Source: Dyadobacter sp. UC 10 (GTDB lineage Bacteria; Bacteroidota; Bacteroidia; Cytophagales; Spirosomataceae). From it: 64,000 nt of DNA. Of the stretch, positions 27,182 to 35,100 are shown one piece after another (within the stretch, counting starts at the first letter, position 1; each line of letters opens with the position of its first letter). The notes under the pieces are model-generated. The model made no database searches. It worked only from the letters and a program-made list of their open reading frames with translations, and was not told the DNA's origin. The position numbers and the translations under genes were made by a program. The stretch lies in NCBI RefSeq assembly GCF_008369915.1, contig NZ_VSRN01000001.1:6382501-6446500 (forward strand), read 5' to 3'.

Positions 27182-27505
27182 ATGAATTTAAGAAGAGACG
27201 TTTTTCAAGCCATCGCCGACCCCACCAGGAGGGCAATTTTGATACTCCTGACGTCGCAGGGCATGACAGCAGGCGCAATTGCGTCCAATTTCGAAACGGC
27301 AAGACCTACCGTTTCAAAACATTTGCAGATACTTACGGAATGCGAGTTGCTTCAACAGGAACAAAGCGGCCGGGAAGTCTACTACCACCTTAATGCAAAA
27401 AAGATGAAGGAAATAGCCGATTTCATCGAACCATTCCGCAACATGTGGGACGATCGTTTCAATAAACTGGAAGCGATCATGAAGAGTTATAAATTAGGAG
27501 ACTAG
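27182..27505 (+). CDS. ArsR-family winged-helix regulator
   Basis: A 107-residue winged helix: [20 protein letters not shown], then [20 protein letters not shown] as the recognition helix and [20 protein letters not shown] as the wing. It lacks the CxC metal site of the metal-sensing ArsR proteins, so it is of the non-metal type that controls SRPBCC (AHSA1-like) genes. The SRPBCC and DoxX-like genes follow at once in the same direction, an arrangement seen in many Bacteroidota. Operator-like repeats lie just upstream. Confidence 0.93.
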   Translation: MNLRRDVFQAIADPTRRAILILLTSQGMTAGAIASNFETARPTVSKHLQILTECELLQQEQSGREVYYHLNAKKMKEIADFIEPFRNMWDDRFNKLEAIMKSYKLGD

Positions 27506-27545
27506 GCCTGACCAATCGCAAAAATTAACACCAAACCAGCGAAAT

Positions 27546-28028
27546 ATGGAAAGAAAAACAAAAGTGCATGCCGAAGAAGGCAAACAGGAAATTGTAATTA
27601 CTAGAGAGTTTGATCTGCCCCTGGCGCTACTGTTTAAGGCTTATGTTGAGCCGGATATTGTGTCGCAATGGATGGGAACGAAGGTTCTGAAACTCGAAAA
27701 TAAGAAGCACGGCGCTTATCAGTTCGAAACTTCCGATCCGCAGGGAAATGTGATGGTCCGCATGAACGGGGTTTTCCCTGAATTTATCCCCGACCAAAAA
27801 ATCACGCGCACATTTGAAATGGAAAATACGCCCGCTTCGGCGATCCGATTCGCTGTGCAACTTGAATTTTTAGAATTTGAAAAAATAACAGCAGATACCA
27901 GTAAACTGACCATGCAAATCGTGTATAAATCGGTAGAACTCAGGGATCAGATGTTAAAAATGCCTTTTGCACAGGGTCTTAATATGGCACACAACAGACT
28001 ACAGCAAATCCTGAACAATTTAAAATAA
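27546..28028 (+). CDS. SRPBCC (AHSA1-like) domain protein
   Basis: A 160-residue Bet v1-fold protein of the START-like AHSA1 class: VITREFDLPLALLFKAYVEP then DIVSQWMGTK at the start, AYQFETSDPQGNVMVRMNGV in the middle and a long C-terminal helix. Such proteins bind hydrophobic ligands in a cavity, and the ligand is unknown here. It follows the ArsR gene by 40 bases and precedes the DoxX-like gene by six. Confidence 0.9.
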   Translation: MERKTKVHAEEGKQEIVITREFDLPLALLFKAYVEPDIVSQWMGTKVLKLENKKHGAYQFETSDPQGNVMVRMNGVFPEFIPDQKITRTFEMENTPASAIRFAVQLEFLEFEKITADTSKLTMQIVYKSVELRDQMLKMPFAQGLNMAHNRLQQILNNLK

Positions 28029-28034
28029 ACGACT

Positions 28035-28415
28035 ATGTCAAAGAGAAATAAAATCATTTATTGGATTGCAACAATCTGGCTTTCATTGGGAATGGTTTCG
28101 ACCGGAATTGTTCAATTGATTCCCATAGAAGAAGAAGTGGATATGATGGCGCATCTGGGTTATCCGCTTTATTTTTTAACGATTATCGGTGTCTGGAAAC
28201 TGCTCGGAGTTGTCGCAGTACTTATTCCCAGGTTTCCATTGGTAAAAGAATGGGCCTATGCGGGATTTTTCTTTGTCATGTCAGGCGCGGTGTGCTCGCA
28301 TATTGCGGCCGGCGACGCTGCGAAAGATTTTTTCGGGCCGGTATTGTTAATTGTTCTGACCTTCGTGTCCTGGTATTTCCGGCCTTCGGACAGGAAACTG
28401 GTCACTTTAAACTAA
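28035..28415 (+). CDS. DoxX-like four-helix membrane protein
   Basis: A 126-residue protein with four hydrophobic helices. The motif IYWIATIWLSLGMVSTGIVQ at the start and YFLTIIGVWKLLGVVAVLIP in the second helix fit the DoxX_2 family. It is the third gene of the ArsR-SRPBCC-DoxX operon. Members are linked to redox or oxidative stress in some bacteria, but no role is established here. Confidence 0.9.
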   Translation: MSKRNKIIYWIATIWLSLGMVSTGIVQLIPIEEEVDMMAHLGYPLYFLTIIGVWKLLGVVAVLIPRFPLVKEWAYAGFFFVMSGAVCSHIAAGDAAKDFFGPVLLIVLTFVSWYFRPSDRKLVTLN

Positions 28416-28459
28416 CAGCCGGAATTAGAACATAAATTACAACTACTTTAACCAGAAAT

Positions 28460-28521
28460 ATTCGTGCTTATTCGTGCATTAGTGGCAATACAAAGCCACG
28501 AATACACGAATAAGCACGAAT
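28460..28521. repeat. Long inverted repeat (17 bp arms, nested inner stem)
   Basis: ATTCGTGCTTATTCGTG (28460-28476) is an exact inverted match to CACGAATAAGCACGAAT (28505-28521). GTGGC (28482-28486) and GCCAC (28495-28499) form an inner stem. Repeats built on ATTCGTG are, as far as I recall, scattered between genes in Cytophagales. It may stop transcription of the DoxX operon or be a mobile repeat. Confidence 0.85.
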
Positions 28522-28537
28522 GAATTAGACTAGAAAA

Positions 28538-29104
28538 ATGAAAAACGATAAAAAACAATTGTCCGAAGACCAGGCTGCCATGCTGCTGGAAACATTGAAA
28601 GCGCGTTTCGAAAAAAACAAAAACCGCCACAAAGGTATTGACTGGGTGAAAGTTCAGGAAAAGCTGGAAGCCAGCCCCGAAAAGTTATGGATACTGGATG
28701 AAATGGAAGTTACCGGTGGTGAGCCGGATGTCATCGGATACGATCAAAAAGCCGGGCATTATATCTTTTGCGATTGTGCAACCGAAAGTCCGAAAGAACG
28801 CAGAAGCCTGTGCTACGACCGTGCTGCCTGGGAAGCCAGAAAAGCCAATAAACCGGAAAATACAGCGATGGATGTGGCGGCGGAAATGGGTATCGAGATT
28901 CTGAATGAGGAACAATACAATGAATTACAGCAGCTTGGCGAGTTCGACCTGAAAACTTCCAGCTGGTTGCAAACACCTGCTAACGTCAGAAAGCTGGGAG
29001 GCGCTATCTTCGGTGACCGCCGTTTCGGCAGGGTTTTCATCTATCACAACGGCGCCGACTCCTACTACGCCGCCAGAGGCTTCCGCGGCCTGCTGAAAGT
29101 ATAA
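28538..29104 (+). CDS. DUF4256 domain protein
   Basis: A 188-residue soluble protein matching DUF4256: LLETLKARFEKNKNRHKGID, LEASPEKLWILDEMEVTGGE, YIFCDCATESPKERRSLCYD and a C-terminal RRFGRVFIYHNGADSYYAAR. The domain is widespread and uncharacterised. It starts 17 bases after a long inverted repeat and has no linked partner. It ends just before a short period-10 repeat. Confidence 0.9.
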   Translation: MKNDKKQLSEDQAAMLLETLKARFEKNKNRHKGIDWVKVQEKLEASPEKLWILDEMEVTGGEPDVIGYDQKAGHYIFCDCATESPKERRSLCYDRAAWEARKANKPENTAMDVAAEMGIEILNEEQYNELQQLGEFDLKTSSWLQTPANVRKLGGAIFGDRRFGRVFIYHNGADSYYAARGFRGLLKV

Positions 29105-29120
29105 CGAAGAATACCACCAC

Positions 29121-29154
29121 CCAACCACCTCGAACCACCTCGAACTACTTAGAA
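29121..29154. repeat. Short period-10 repeat (A/T-C-T-x-C/A-GAAC units)
   Basis: Successive ten-base blocks CCAACCACCT, CGAACCACCT, CGAACTACTT and the start of AGAACGATAG share one pattern. A similar but longer array lies at 41181-41280. Confidence 0.55.
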
Positions 29155-29185
29155 CGATAGCTACCAATAACTAACCCCTGCCAAC

Positions 29186-29749
29186 TTAATCCTGTAACAG
29201 CGACCGGATTACGCGGCAGGGATTCCCGGCTGCGAACACATCCGCAGGAATATCTTTCGTAACAACACTCCCTGCCCCGATAATGGTACGGTCGCCGATC
29301 GTTACGCCCGGATTGATCACTGCGCTGCCTCCTACCCACACATCCTCCCCGATCGTGATCGGCTTGGCGAATTCCACGCCCGACGCCCTTGTAACAGGAT
29401 CAATAGGATGCGTGGCAGTATAAATCTGAACGTTGGGGCCAAAAAGGGTCCTGCTGCCGATCCTGACATAGGTAACATCCAGCACTACACAATTGAAATT
29501 AAAGAATACCCTGTCGCCAAAGATGATATTACTCCCGTAATCGCAGTAAAACGGGGGCTGCAGCCACAGATCTGTACCGGCGTTGGGAATGAGTTGCTTC
29601 AATAGGTCAGCTCTTTTTTCGGGCTCATCTTCGCGGCCGTTATTTAGTTCCAGCAGCAGCAGGCGCGTCCGCGTTCTTTCCTCTGTTAGCTCAGGATCAA
29701 GAGCGATGTACAACGCTCCGTCCAGCATTTTTTGCTTTTCTGTTTTCAT
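29186..29749 (-). CDS. Maltose O-acetyltransferase-like hexapeptide acetyltransferase
   Basis: A 187-residue left-handed beta-helix enzyme of the Maa/NodL/LacA family. It begins with the Mac domain (QKMLDGALYIALDPELTEER) and carries the catalytic histidine in YTATHPIDPVTRASGVEF, then hexapeptide repeats PITIGEDVWVGGSAVINPGV and TIGDRTIIGAGSVVTKDIPA. These enzymes acetylate sugars from acetyl-CoA. Length is normal. It is co-directional with the short-chain reductase upstream, 87 bases away, but no joint pathway is evident. Confidence 0.93.
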   Translation of the reverse strand: MKTEKQKMLDGALYIALDPELTEERTRTRLLLLELNNGREDEPEKRADLLKQLIPNAGTDLWLQPPFYCDYGSNIIFGDRVFFNFNCVVLDVTYVRIGSRTLFGPNVQIYTATHPIDPVTRASGVEFAKPITIGEDVWVGGSAVINPGVTIGDRTIIGAGSVVTKDIPADVFAAGNPCRVIRSLLQD

Positions 29750-29836
29750 GCCTTAATAATAGCAATAATTCAGGAAGGATCGACCGGGGCCGCATCCTTC
29801 CTGAAAACTGCGCTAACGATTAATTGCCCGGTAATG

Positions 29837-30577
29837 TCAGCAGTTAGCTCCTCCGTCCACGGTAAAGATCCCGCCGGTTGAGAACCCGCTTTCCGGATCA
29901 GCGAGATAGGCAACAAGAGCCGCGATTTGAGCGGGCTTACCATAAGCGGGGATCGCCATCAGGTTACGCTGAAAATCGGCATGTTCAGAATTTTCCGGGT
30001 TCATATCCGTGTTTGTAGATCCGGGCTGCACCAGGTTGACGGTAATCCCTCTGCCCCCCAAATCCCTCGCAAGCCCTTTTGTAAGCCCGACAAGCGCCGA
30101 CTTGCTCATCGAATAGAGTGTTCCGCCAGCCGCCGGCACCTTATCTGCCATATTGCTGCCGATGGTAATAATCCGCCCGGATTGCTCCATTTTCTGCGAC
30201 GCAAACAAACAAGCCTCCACAACAGCGCCGACATTGACCGCCATTGTCTGGTCATAATCCTCCATGATATGTTGCTCAAACGGCTTTCCGATGTAAATAC
30301 CCGCATTGTTCACGACAATATCCAGCTTGCCCCAGTTGGCAACAACCTGCTTCATCGCAGCACTGATTTCGCCTCTTTTTGCACTATCCGCCTGGAAAGC
30401 AGTCACCGTGAATCCGGCCTGACCAAGGTTACCGACCAGCGCCTCCGCTTTCTCCTTTCCATTTACATAAGTGAATGCAACTTTGGCACCTTCGCTGGCA
30501 AGACGTTCCACGACTGCCGCGCCAATCCCCCTGCTTCCGCCTGTTACAAAAGCAACTTTGTGATCCAATTTTTTCAT
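29837..30577 (-). CDS. Short-chain dehydrogenase/reductase, FabG-like
   Basis: A 246-residue classical SDR. The cofactor site is VTGGSRGIGAAVVERLASEG, the structural NNAG motif is VVNNAGIYIG, and the catalytic set is S in ITIGSNMADK with Y-x-x-x-K in LYSMSKSALVGLT. The basic residue after the first strand (NGKEK) suggests NADP. It is divergent from an HxlR regulator across a 95-base gap with a clear operator-like repeat, so its expression probably responds to that regulator. Substrate unknown. Confidence 0.93.
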   Translation of the reverse strand: MKKLDHKVAFVTGGSRGIGAAVVERLASEGAKVAFTYVNGKEKAEALVGNLGQAGFTVTAFQADSAKRGEISAAMKQVVANWGKLDIVVNNAGIYIGKPFEQHIMEDYDQTMAVNVGAVVEACLFASQKMEQSGRIITIGSNMADKVPAAGGTLYSMSKSALVGLTKGLARDLGGRGITVNLVQPGSTNTDMNPENSEHADFQRNLMAIPAYGKPAQIAALVAYLADPESGFSTGGIFTVDGGANC

Positions 30578-30602
30578 TTGTTTGATTTAAAAATTTACTG
30601 TG

Positions 30603-30610
30603 CAAAACTA
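30603..30610 (-). promoter_or_regulatory. -7 element of the SDR promoter
   Basis: The minus strand reads TAGTTTTG, a perfect TAnnTTTG. The place of a -33 element, about 20 bases upstream, coincides with the left arm of the HxlR-type operator. Confidence 0.45.
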
Positions 30611-30622
30611 GATTTAACTACC

Positions 30623-30630
30623 TAGATTTG
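30623..30630 (+). promoter_or_regulatory. -7 element of the HxlR-gene promoter
   Basis: TAGATTTG is a perfect TAnnTTTG. No good -33 TTTG is seen. The expected start of transcription near 30637 would lie inside the operator-like repeat. Confidence 0.4.
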
Positions 30631-30660
30631 TAAGTACTGATAAGATTGTTAAGTACTTAC
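30630..30660. promoter_or_regulatory. Operator-like inverted repeat for the HxlR regulator
   Basis: GTAAGTACT (30630-30638) and AGTACTTAC (30652-30660) are perfect inverted repeats with a 13-base gap, 22 bases centre to centre (two helix turns). Each arm contains the palindrome AGTACT, as expected for a winged-helix dimer. It lies between the two divergent genes. Confidence 0.7.
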
Positions 30661-30672
30661 ACAAATGTTAGT

Positions 30673-31020
30673 ATGAGAAAAGAGAGCTCAACAAACCTGG
30701 AAAACGAAACACTCATTAACGCGAATTGCGGCATTGCTTACGCGATCAACCTGATCGGTGGCCGGTGGAAAGTACCAGTCATGGCGCGGCTGATGCGCGG
30801 AACCATGCGTTACAACGAGCTGAGAAAAGACCTGCCGATGGTTTCGGAAAGGATTCTGATCCTGCAACTTAGAGAAATGGAAAAAGACGGGCTCATTAGC
30901 CGGAAGGTATATCCGGAAGTCCCGCCGAAAGTAGAGTACAGCCTTACCACGCTCGGTCTGAGCCTGGGCCCGGTGTTCGATTATTTGTCAGAATGGGGAG
31001 AGAAGAACCGGCCCGATTGA
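30673..31020 (+). CDS. HxlR-family winged-helix regulator
   Basis: A 115-residue HxlR/MarR-like protein: AYAINLIGGRWKVPVMARLM, then GTMRYNELRKDLPMVSERIL as the recognition region and DGLISRKVYPEVPPKVEYSL as the wing. One cysteine (NANCGIAYAIN) is at the place used by redox-sensing members. ATG 30673 is chosen because the longer TTG start at 30646 would lie inside the operator repeat. It is divergent from the SDR gene and likely controls both. The inducer is unknown; electrophile or redox stress is a reasonable guess. Confidence 0.92.
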   Translation: MRKESSTNLENETLINANCGIAYAINLIGGRWKVPVMARLMRGTMRYNELRKDLPMVSERILILQLREMEKDGLISRKVYPEVPPKVEYSLTTLGLSLGPVFDYLSEWGEKNRPD

Positions 31021-31082
31021 GGAGATTTTCTTCTTAATGCCTTTCTTTTGAGAATGTCATTTAAATCTTTGACCTAAAATCT

Positions 31083-32069
31083 ATGTCCCGCAGGTATATG
31101 ATGTTAATCAAAAAAATCCTTTGTCTGGTAGTCGTTTTCGTAAGTCTGGAAAATATTTCCCTCGCTCAGAAATCACCGCTCCGGGTGCTGATCGTCGACG
31201 GCCAGAACAATCACGAGCAGTGGCCGAAAATCACGGCTATGATGAAATACGATCTGGAACAGACTAAAAAATTTAAGGTAGATATCCAGCGTACCCGCTA
31301 CACCTGGCAAGGCGATAAATGGGTAGCGCAGTACCCGGTAAAAGGTGGCCCTGAAACCCAGGCATTTAAAGAGCCCAGAATGGATTCCGCATTTCACCCC
31401 AAGTTTTCAAACTACGATGTGGTGATCTGTAATTTTGGCTGGAATGCTGCGCCCTGGTCGGCGGCGGCACAGCAGGATTTTGAAAAGTTCATGAAAAACG
31501 GCGGCGGACTTGTCGTAATCCATGCTGCTAATAATTCCTTCCCGAAATGGCCCGCTTATAATCAGATGATCGGGCTGGGCGGTTGGGGAGATCGCACTGA
31601 AAAAGACGGTCCCTATGTTTATTATGACCAAAACAATAAGCTGATCCGCGATACCCAACCGGGAAAAGCAGGCTCACACGGCGCGCAGGCTGAATTTGTA
31701 ATTACAGTAAGAGATCCGAAACACCCGATCACGAACGGAATGCCGGAAAAATGGCTGCACAGCAAAGATGAGCTGTACGATCGCCTTCGCGGGCCAGCTG
31801 AAAACATGCAGGTACTTGCCACTGCATTTTCTCCGAAAAGCAATAACGGCACCGACCGCAATGAGCCGATGCTGATGACAATCCAATACGGAAAAGGCCG
31901 GATTTTCCATATGGCACTGGGCCACGCAGATTATTCGGTGGAATGCGCCGGATTTATCACTTGTCTGCTGCGCGGCACGCAATGGGCGGCTACCGGCAAG
32001 GTCGACATTCCTATACCGAAGGATTTCCCGACTGAAACTCAGGTAAGTCAGCGAAAGTTCGAGCAATAG
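31083..32069 (+). CDS. Secreted ThuA-domain protein
   Basis: A 328-residue protein with a signal peptide (about 6-28, ending SLAQ) and one ThuA domain, a class I glutamine-amidotransferase-like fold: PLRVLIVDGQNNHEQWPKIT, GGGLVVIHAANNSFPKWPAY, PKHPITNGMPEKWLHSKDEL and GRIFHMALGHADYS. ThuA proteins are tied to sugar metabolism in Bacteroidota, and some act in keto-sugar pathways, but no activity is settled. Starts at ATG 31098 or 31101 are also possible. It ends at a perfect bidirectional terminator. Confidence 0.9.
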   Translation: MSRRYMMLIKKILCLVVVFVSLENISLAQKSPLRVLIVDGQNNHEQWPKITAMMKYDLEQTKKFKVDIQRTRYTWQGDKWVAQYPVKGGPETQAFKEPRMDSAFHPKFSNYDVVICNFGWNAAPWSAAAQQDFEKFMKNGGGLVVIHAANNSFPKWPAYNQMIGLGGWGDRTEKDGPYVYYDQNNKLIRDTQPGKAGSHGAQAEFVITVRDPKHPITNGMPEKWLHSKDELYDRLRGPAENMQVLATAFSPKSNNGTDRNEPMLMTIQYGKGRIFHMALGHADYSVECAGFITCLLRGTQWAATGKVDIPIPKDFPTETQVSQRKFEQ

Positions 32070-32074
32070 GACAC

Positions 32075-32113
32075 AAAAGAAGAGGATCTGACTGGTTCAG
32101 ATCCTCTTCTTTT
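32075..32113. terminator. Bidirectional terminator with perfect 17-bp stem
   Basis: The arms at 32075-32091 and 32097-32113 pair perfectly around a five-base loop. The core is AGAAGAGGATCTGA with TCAGATCCTCTTCT. T-runs occur on both outer sides, so it can serve both the ThuA gene and the convergent giant gene. Confidence 0.88.
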
Positions 32114-32130
32114 TTTATTAAATCAGCGAT

Positions 32131-35100
32131 TTAGAAAAGCAGCAACTTTCGGCTGACGACCCCTTTTTTAGTCTGAATGCGTACCAGCAAAATGCCGGCA
32201 GGCGCGTGCAACAGGCTGAATGTACTTTTGTCTGAAACAGCCCAAACACGGCCCGTAAGATCGAAAACAGTCACTTTCTCTATTATTTCCTCCGTTTTAA
32301 TATGAGCCTGCCGCATGTCATCCGCCCAGACGATCAGGTCTGATTGAGCCGTCATAAACCTGACCGCCTGTATCCGTGAATGTTCTGTTTTTCCGTCAAA
32401 ATCAACCTGCCGCAGACGATAGTAATTGATGCCGGGAACGGGACTATTGTCTGCGAAACGGTAATCTTTCGTAGCGGCCACCGTTCCATAACCTTCACGG
32501 AATCCGATATCCTGCCAATTTAAACCGTTAGTACTCCGCTCGATATGAAACCCGGCATTATCAATTTCGGAGGCGGTGCGCCATTGCAACTGAACAGCAG
32601 ACCCAACCTGCTTCGCTTCAAATGCTGCCAGATCGACTGGTAAAGTGACATCATACACCAGCCTGATCGCATTGTCCGAATAATCAATCCGCCAGCGATT
32701 GCTTCCCGTTATTGTGGCAAAGGTGCCGGAAATTGCACTGGCACTCAGGATAATTACCTCATCGCCGTCAGCTGGAATATAGTTGGTGCTCAATTTCAAT
32801 GTGCCTCCCAGGGTAGCTGTGCCGAGCACTTCGATCTGATCGTAGTCCACACCTGCCACGCCCGGACCATTGATCTCAATATCCGTAATGCTATTGCTAA
32901 AATCCTTTGCCTCATCGAAAGTCAGTTTGCCGGGCGAATAACCCGGCGACAATGTTCCGCCTGCGTTCGAAAATCCGGCCGCAGCAATCCGGCCCGAGGC
33001 CTTGAAAATACCATTCGCATTATTGCTGAAATCCCCTGTTCCCTGCCGGGTAATCAGGTCTGCGATTGCGACAATACCTCCGATCGTGACCGTACCGGCA
33101 TTTGCGAAAATATTATCTTCCAGGAAGATCCCCTGAGCAGCATTGTCGACCCTGATAACTCCGCCTGCATTATTTTCAAAAGCCGCCTGGTTTCTGATTC
33201 CATAGGTTCCGACATGCGTTTTCGAACCAATCGTAACCGATGCCGCATTGGTAAAAGTGCCATTAAAATTGCGTAGTCCCGCCGCAGTGGTACGGTCGAT
33301 ATGAATGTGGCCTTCTTCATTATTTATAAAAGCGGCCTCATTAAAAATCCCGTGGACACCCACATTTTCCAAACCTCCGATGGTAATCAACGCATGGTTT
33401 GTAAACGTGCCGCCGGAACCATACAATCCCGTGTCCGTAGTTCGGTCGATGCGGATATGGCCGGAATTGTGGTTGAACGTAGCGCGGTTTACCAGCCCGT
33501 AGCGGCCTGCTGAGGCTTCTTCGCCGATGGTTATGTCGGCTTCATTGGTAAATGTGCCGGCCGGAACCGACAATCCAATATCCGTGGAATGATCTATCCG
33601 GATATGTCCGCCGGCTGAATTGGTGAAGGACGTGTGCGTTTCTATTCCCACCTCGCCCACCGAGGCAACTGCCCCGAGCGTGATCTCGCCCTCGTTGGTA
33701 ATGCCGGAATTGTTGGCCTTCTGAAAAATCCCTCCCTTATTCGCCCGGTCAATGCGCAGCGAGCCGCTTCCCAGGTTTTGGAAAACAGCGCTGTTCAGGA
33801 TTCCATAGTCGCCCACACTTTCATTTGCTCCAAACACCAGCGCACCGGCATTCGCAAAAGTCCCGATAACATTCGCCATCGCATTGGATGTACTGCGATC
33901 GACGCGGATGATACCGCCGGCGTTGTTTTGAACGTTACCCCTGCTTTCGATCCCTGAGGGGCCGACAGGCGCAGCTGAGCCAATGACAATATCGGCGTTA
34001 TTGTTAAAAGTGCGGAACGTAAAAATCGCATTCAATGTCGACCGGTCGATCCGAAGCTCTCCACGGGCATTGTTTTCGCCCGTATTATTTGTAAATGTAC
34101 CACCATTATACAAGCCATATTTTCCTACGCCCGCGATCGAGCCGATCGTAATCTGCCCGCTATTATCGAGGGTTCCGTTGGTGATACTAATCCCTTCCGC
34201 AGCCGTGCGGTCGATCCGGAGGACCGCGGCCGGCACGTTTTCGAATCGGGCAGCACCTACCACAGATAGTCCCGCGTGACCGCCGACGGCATTGCCGCCA
34301 ATCGCTACTTTTCCTGCATTTTTTAAATTTCCGGCTAAATGGTAGAATCCGACGCCAGCTGAACCGCCTGAGATATTATCAATCCGGATATCGCCGTTTG
34401 TATTGTTATCGAAAGCCGCCTCCGTCCAGATTCCATATCTGCCCACACTTCCTTTTCCGCCGATCACGATTAATGAAGCATTACTGATGCTGCCGGAAAT
34501 ATGGTGCAGCGCCATGTTTGCATTCCGGTCGATGTGGATTTCCCCGTTTTCAATGTTCTGGACAACAGCAACATTTTCAAAACCGGTTTTGCCGCCATTC
34601 GTGGCCTCACCAATAAAGATCTTGCCCTTATTCACAAACGTTCCGGCTGCATTGCGAATACCAAAATCATTTACCTGATCAATATGCAGCGCCCCGTCGG
34701 GATTATTGATAAATCCGCCCCAAACCGCCAGACCGGTACTTCCTGCGCTTTGGACATTCCCGATTTTGATCTCTGCATCATTAATAAATTGCCCCGAGGC
34801 CTGGTAAACAGCGTTTTCGCTCGCTCCGTTGACCTGAATATCGCCTCCCGGATTGTTATTGAATGCTGACAGATTTTCAATTCCCGTCTTGCCCACAGTC
34901 TGTTCTGCACCGATGACGATTGTACCTGAATTATTGAGTGTTGCCTGAATCGATTTGCTTTCGTCGGCATTATTCATCAAAGCCCGAAGTGCAGAACGAT
35001 TTATAGAAATCTGACTATTAACACTGTTAGTAAATATGGCATCGTTCCAGATGCCGTGATTACCAACACTTTCCTCTCTCCCGATTTTTATCACTCCCTC

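Noticed and set aside
28460-29154. Possible CRISPR-like repeats in the DUF4256 neighbourhood
   Set aside because: One inverted repeat and a period-10 motif without regularly spaced unique spacers; no cas genes in the window.
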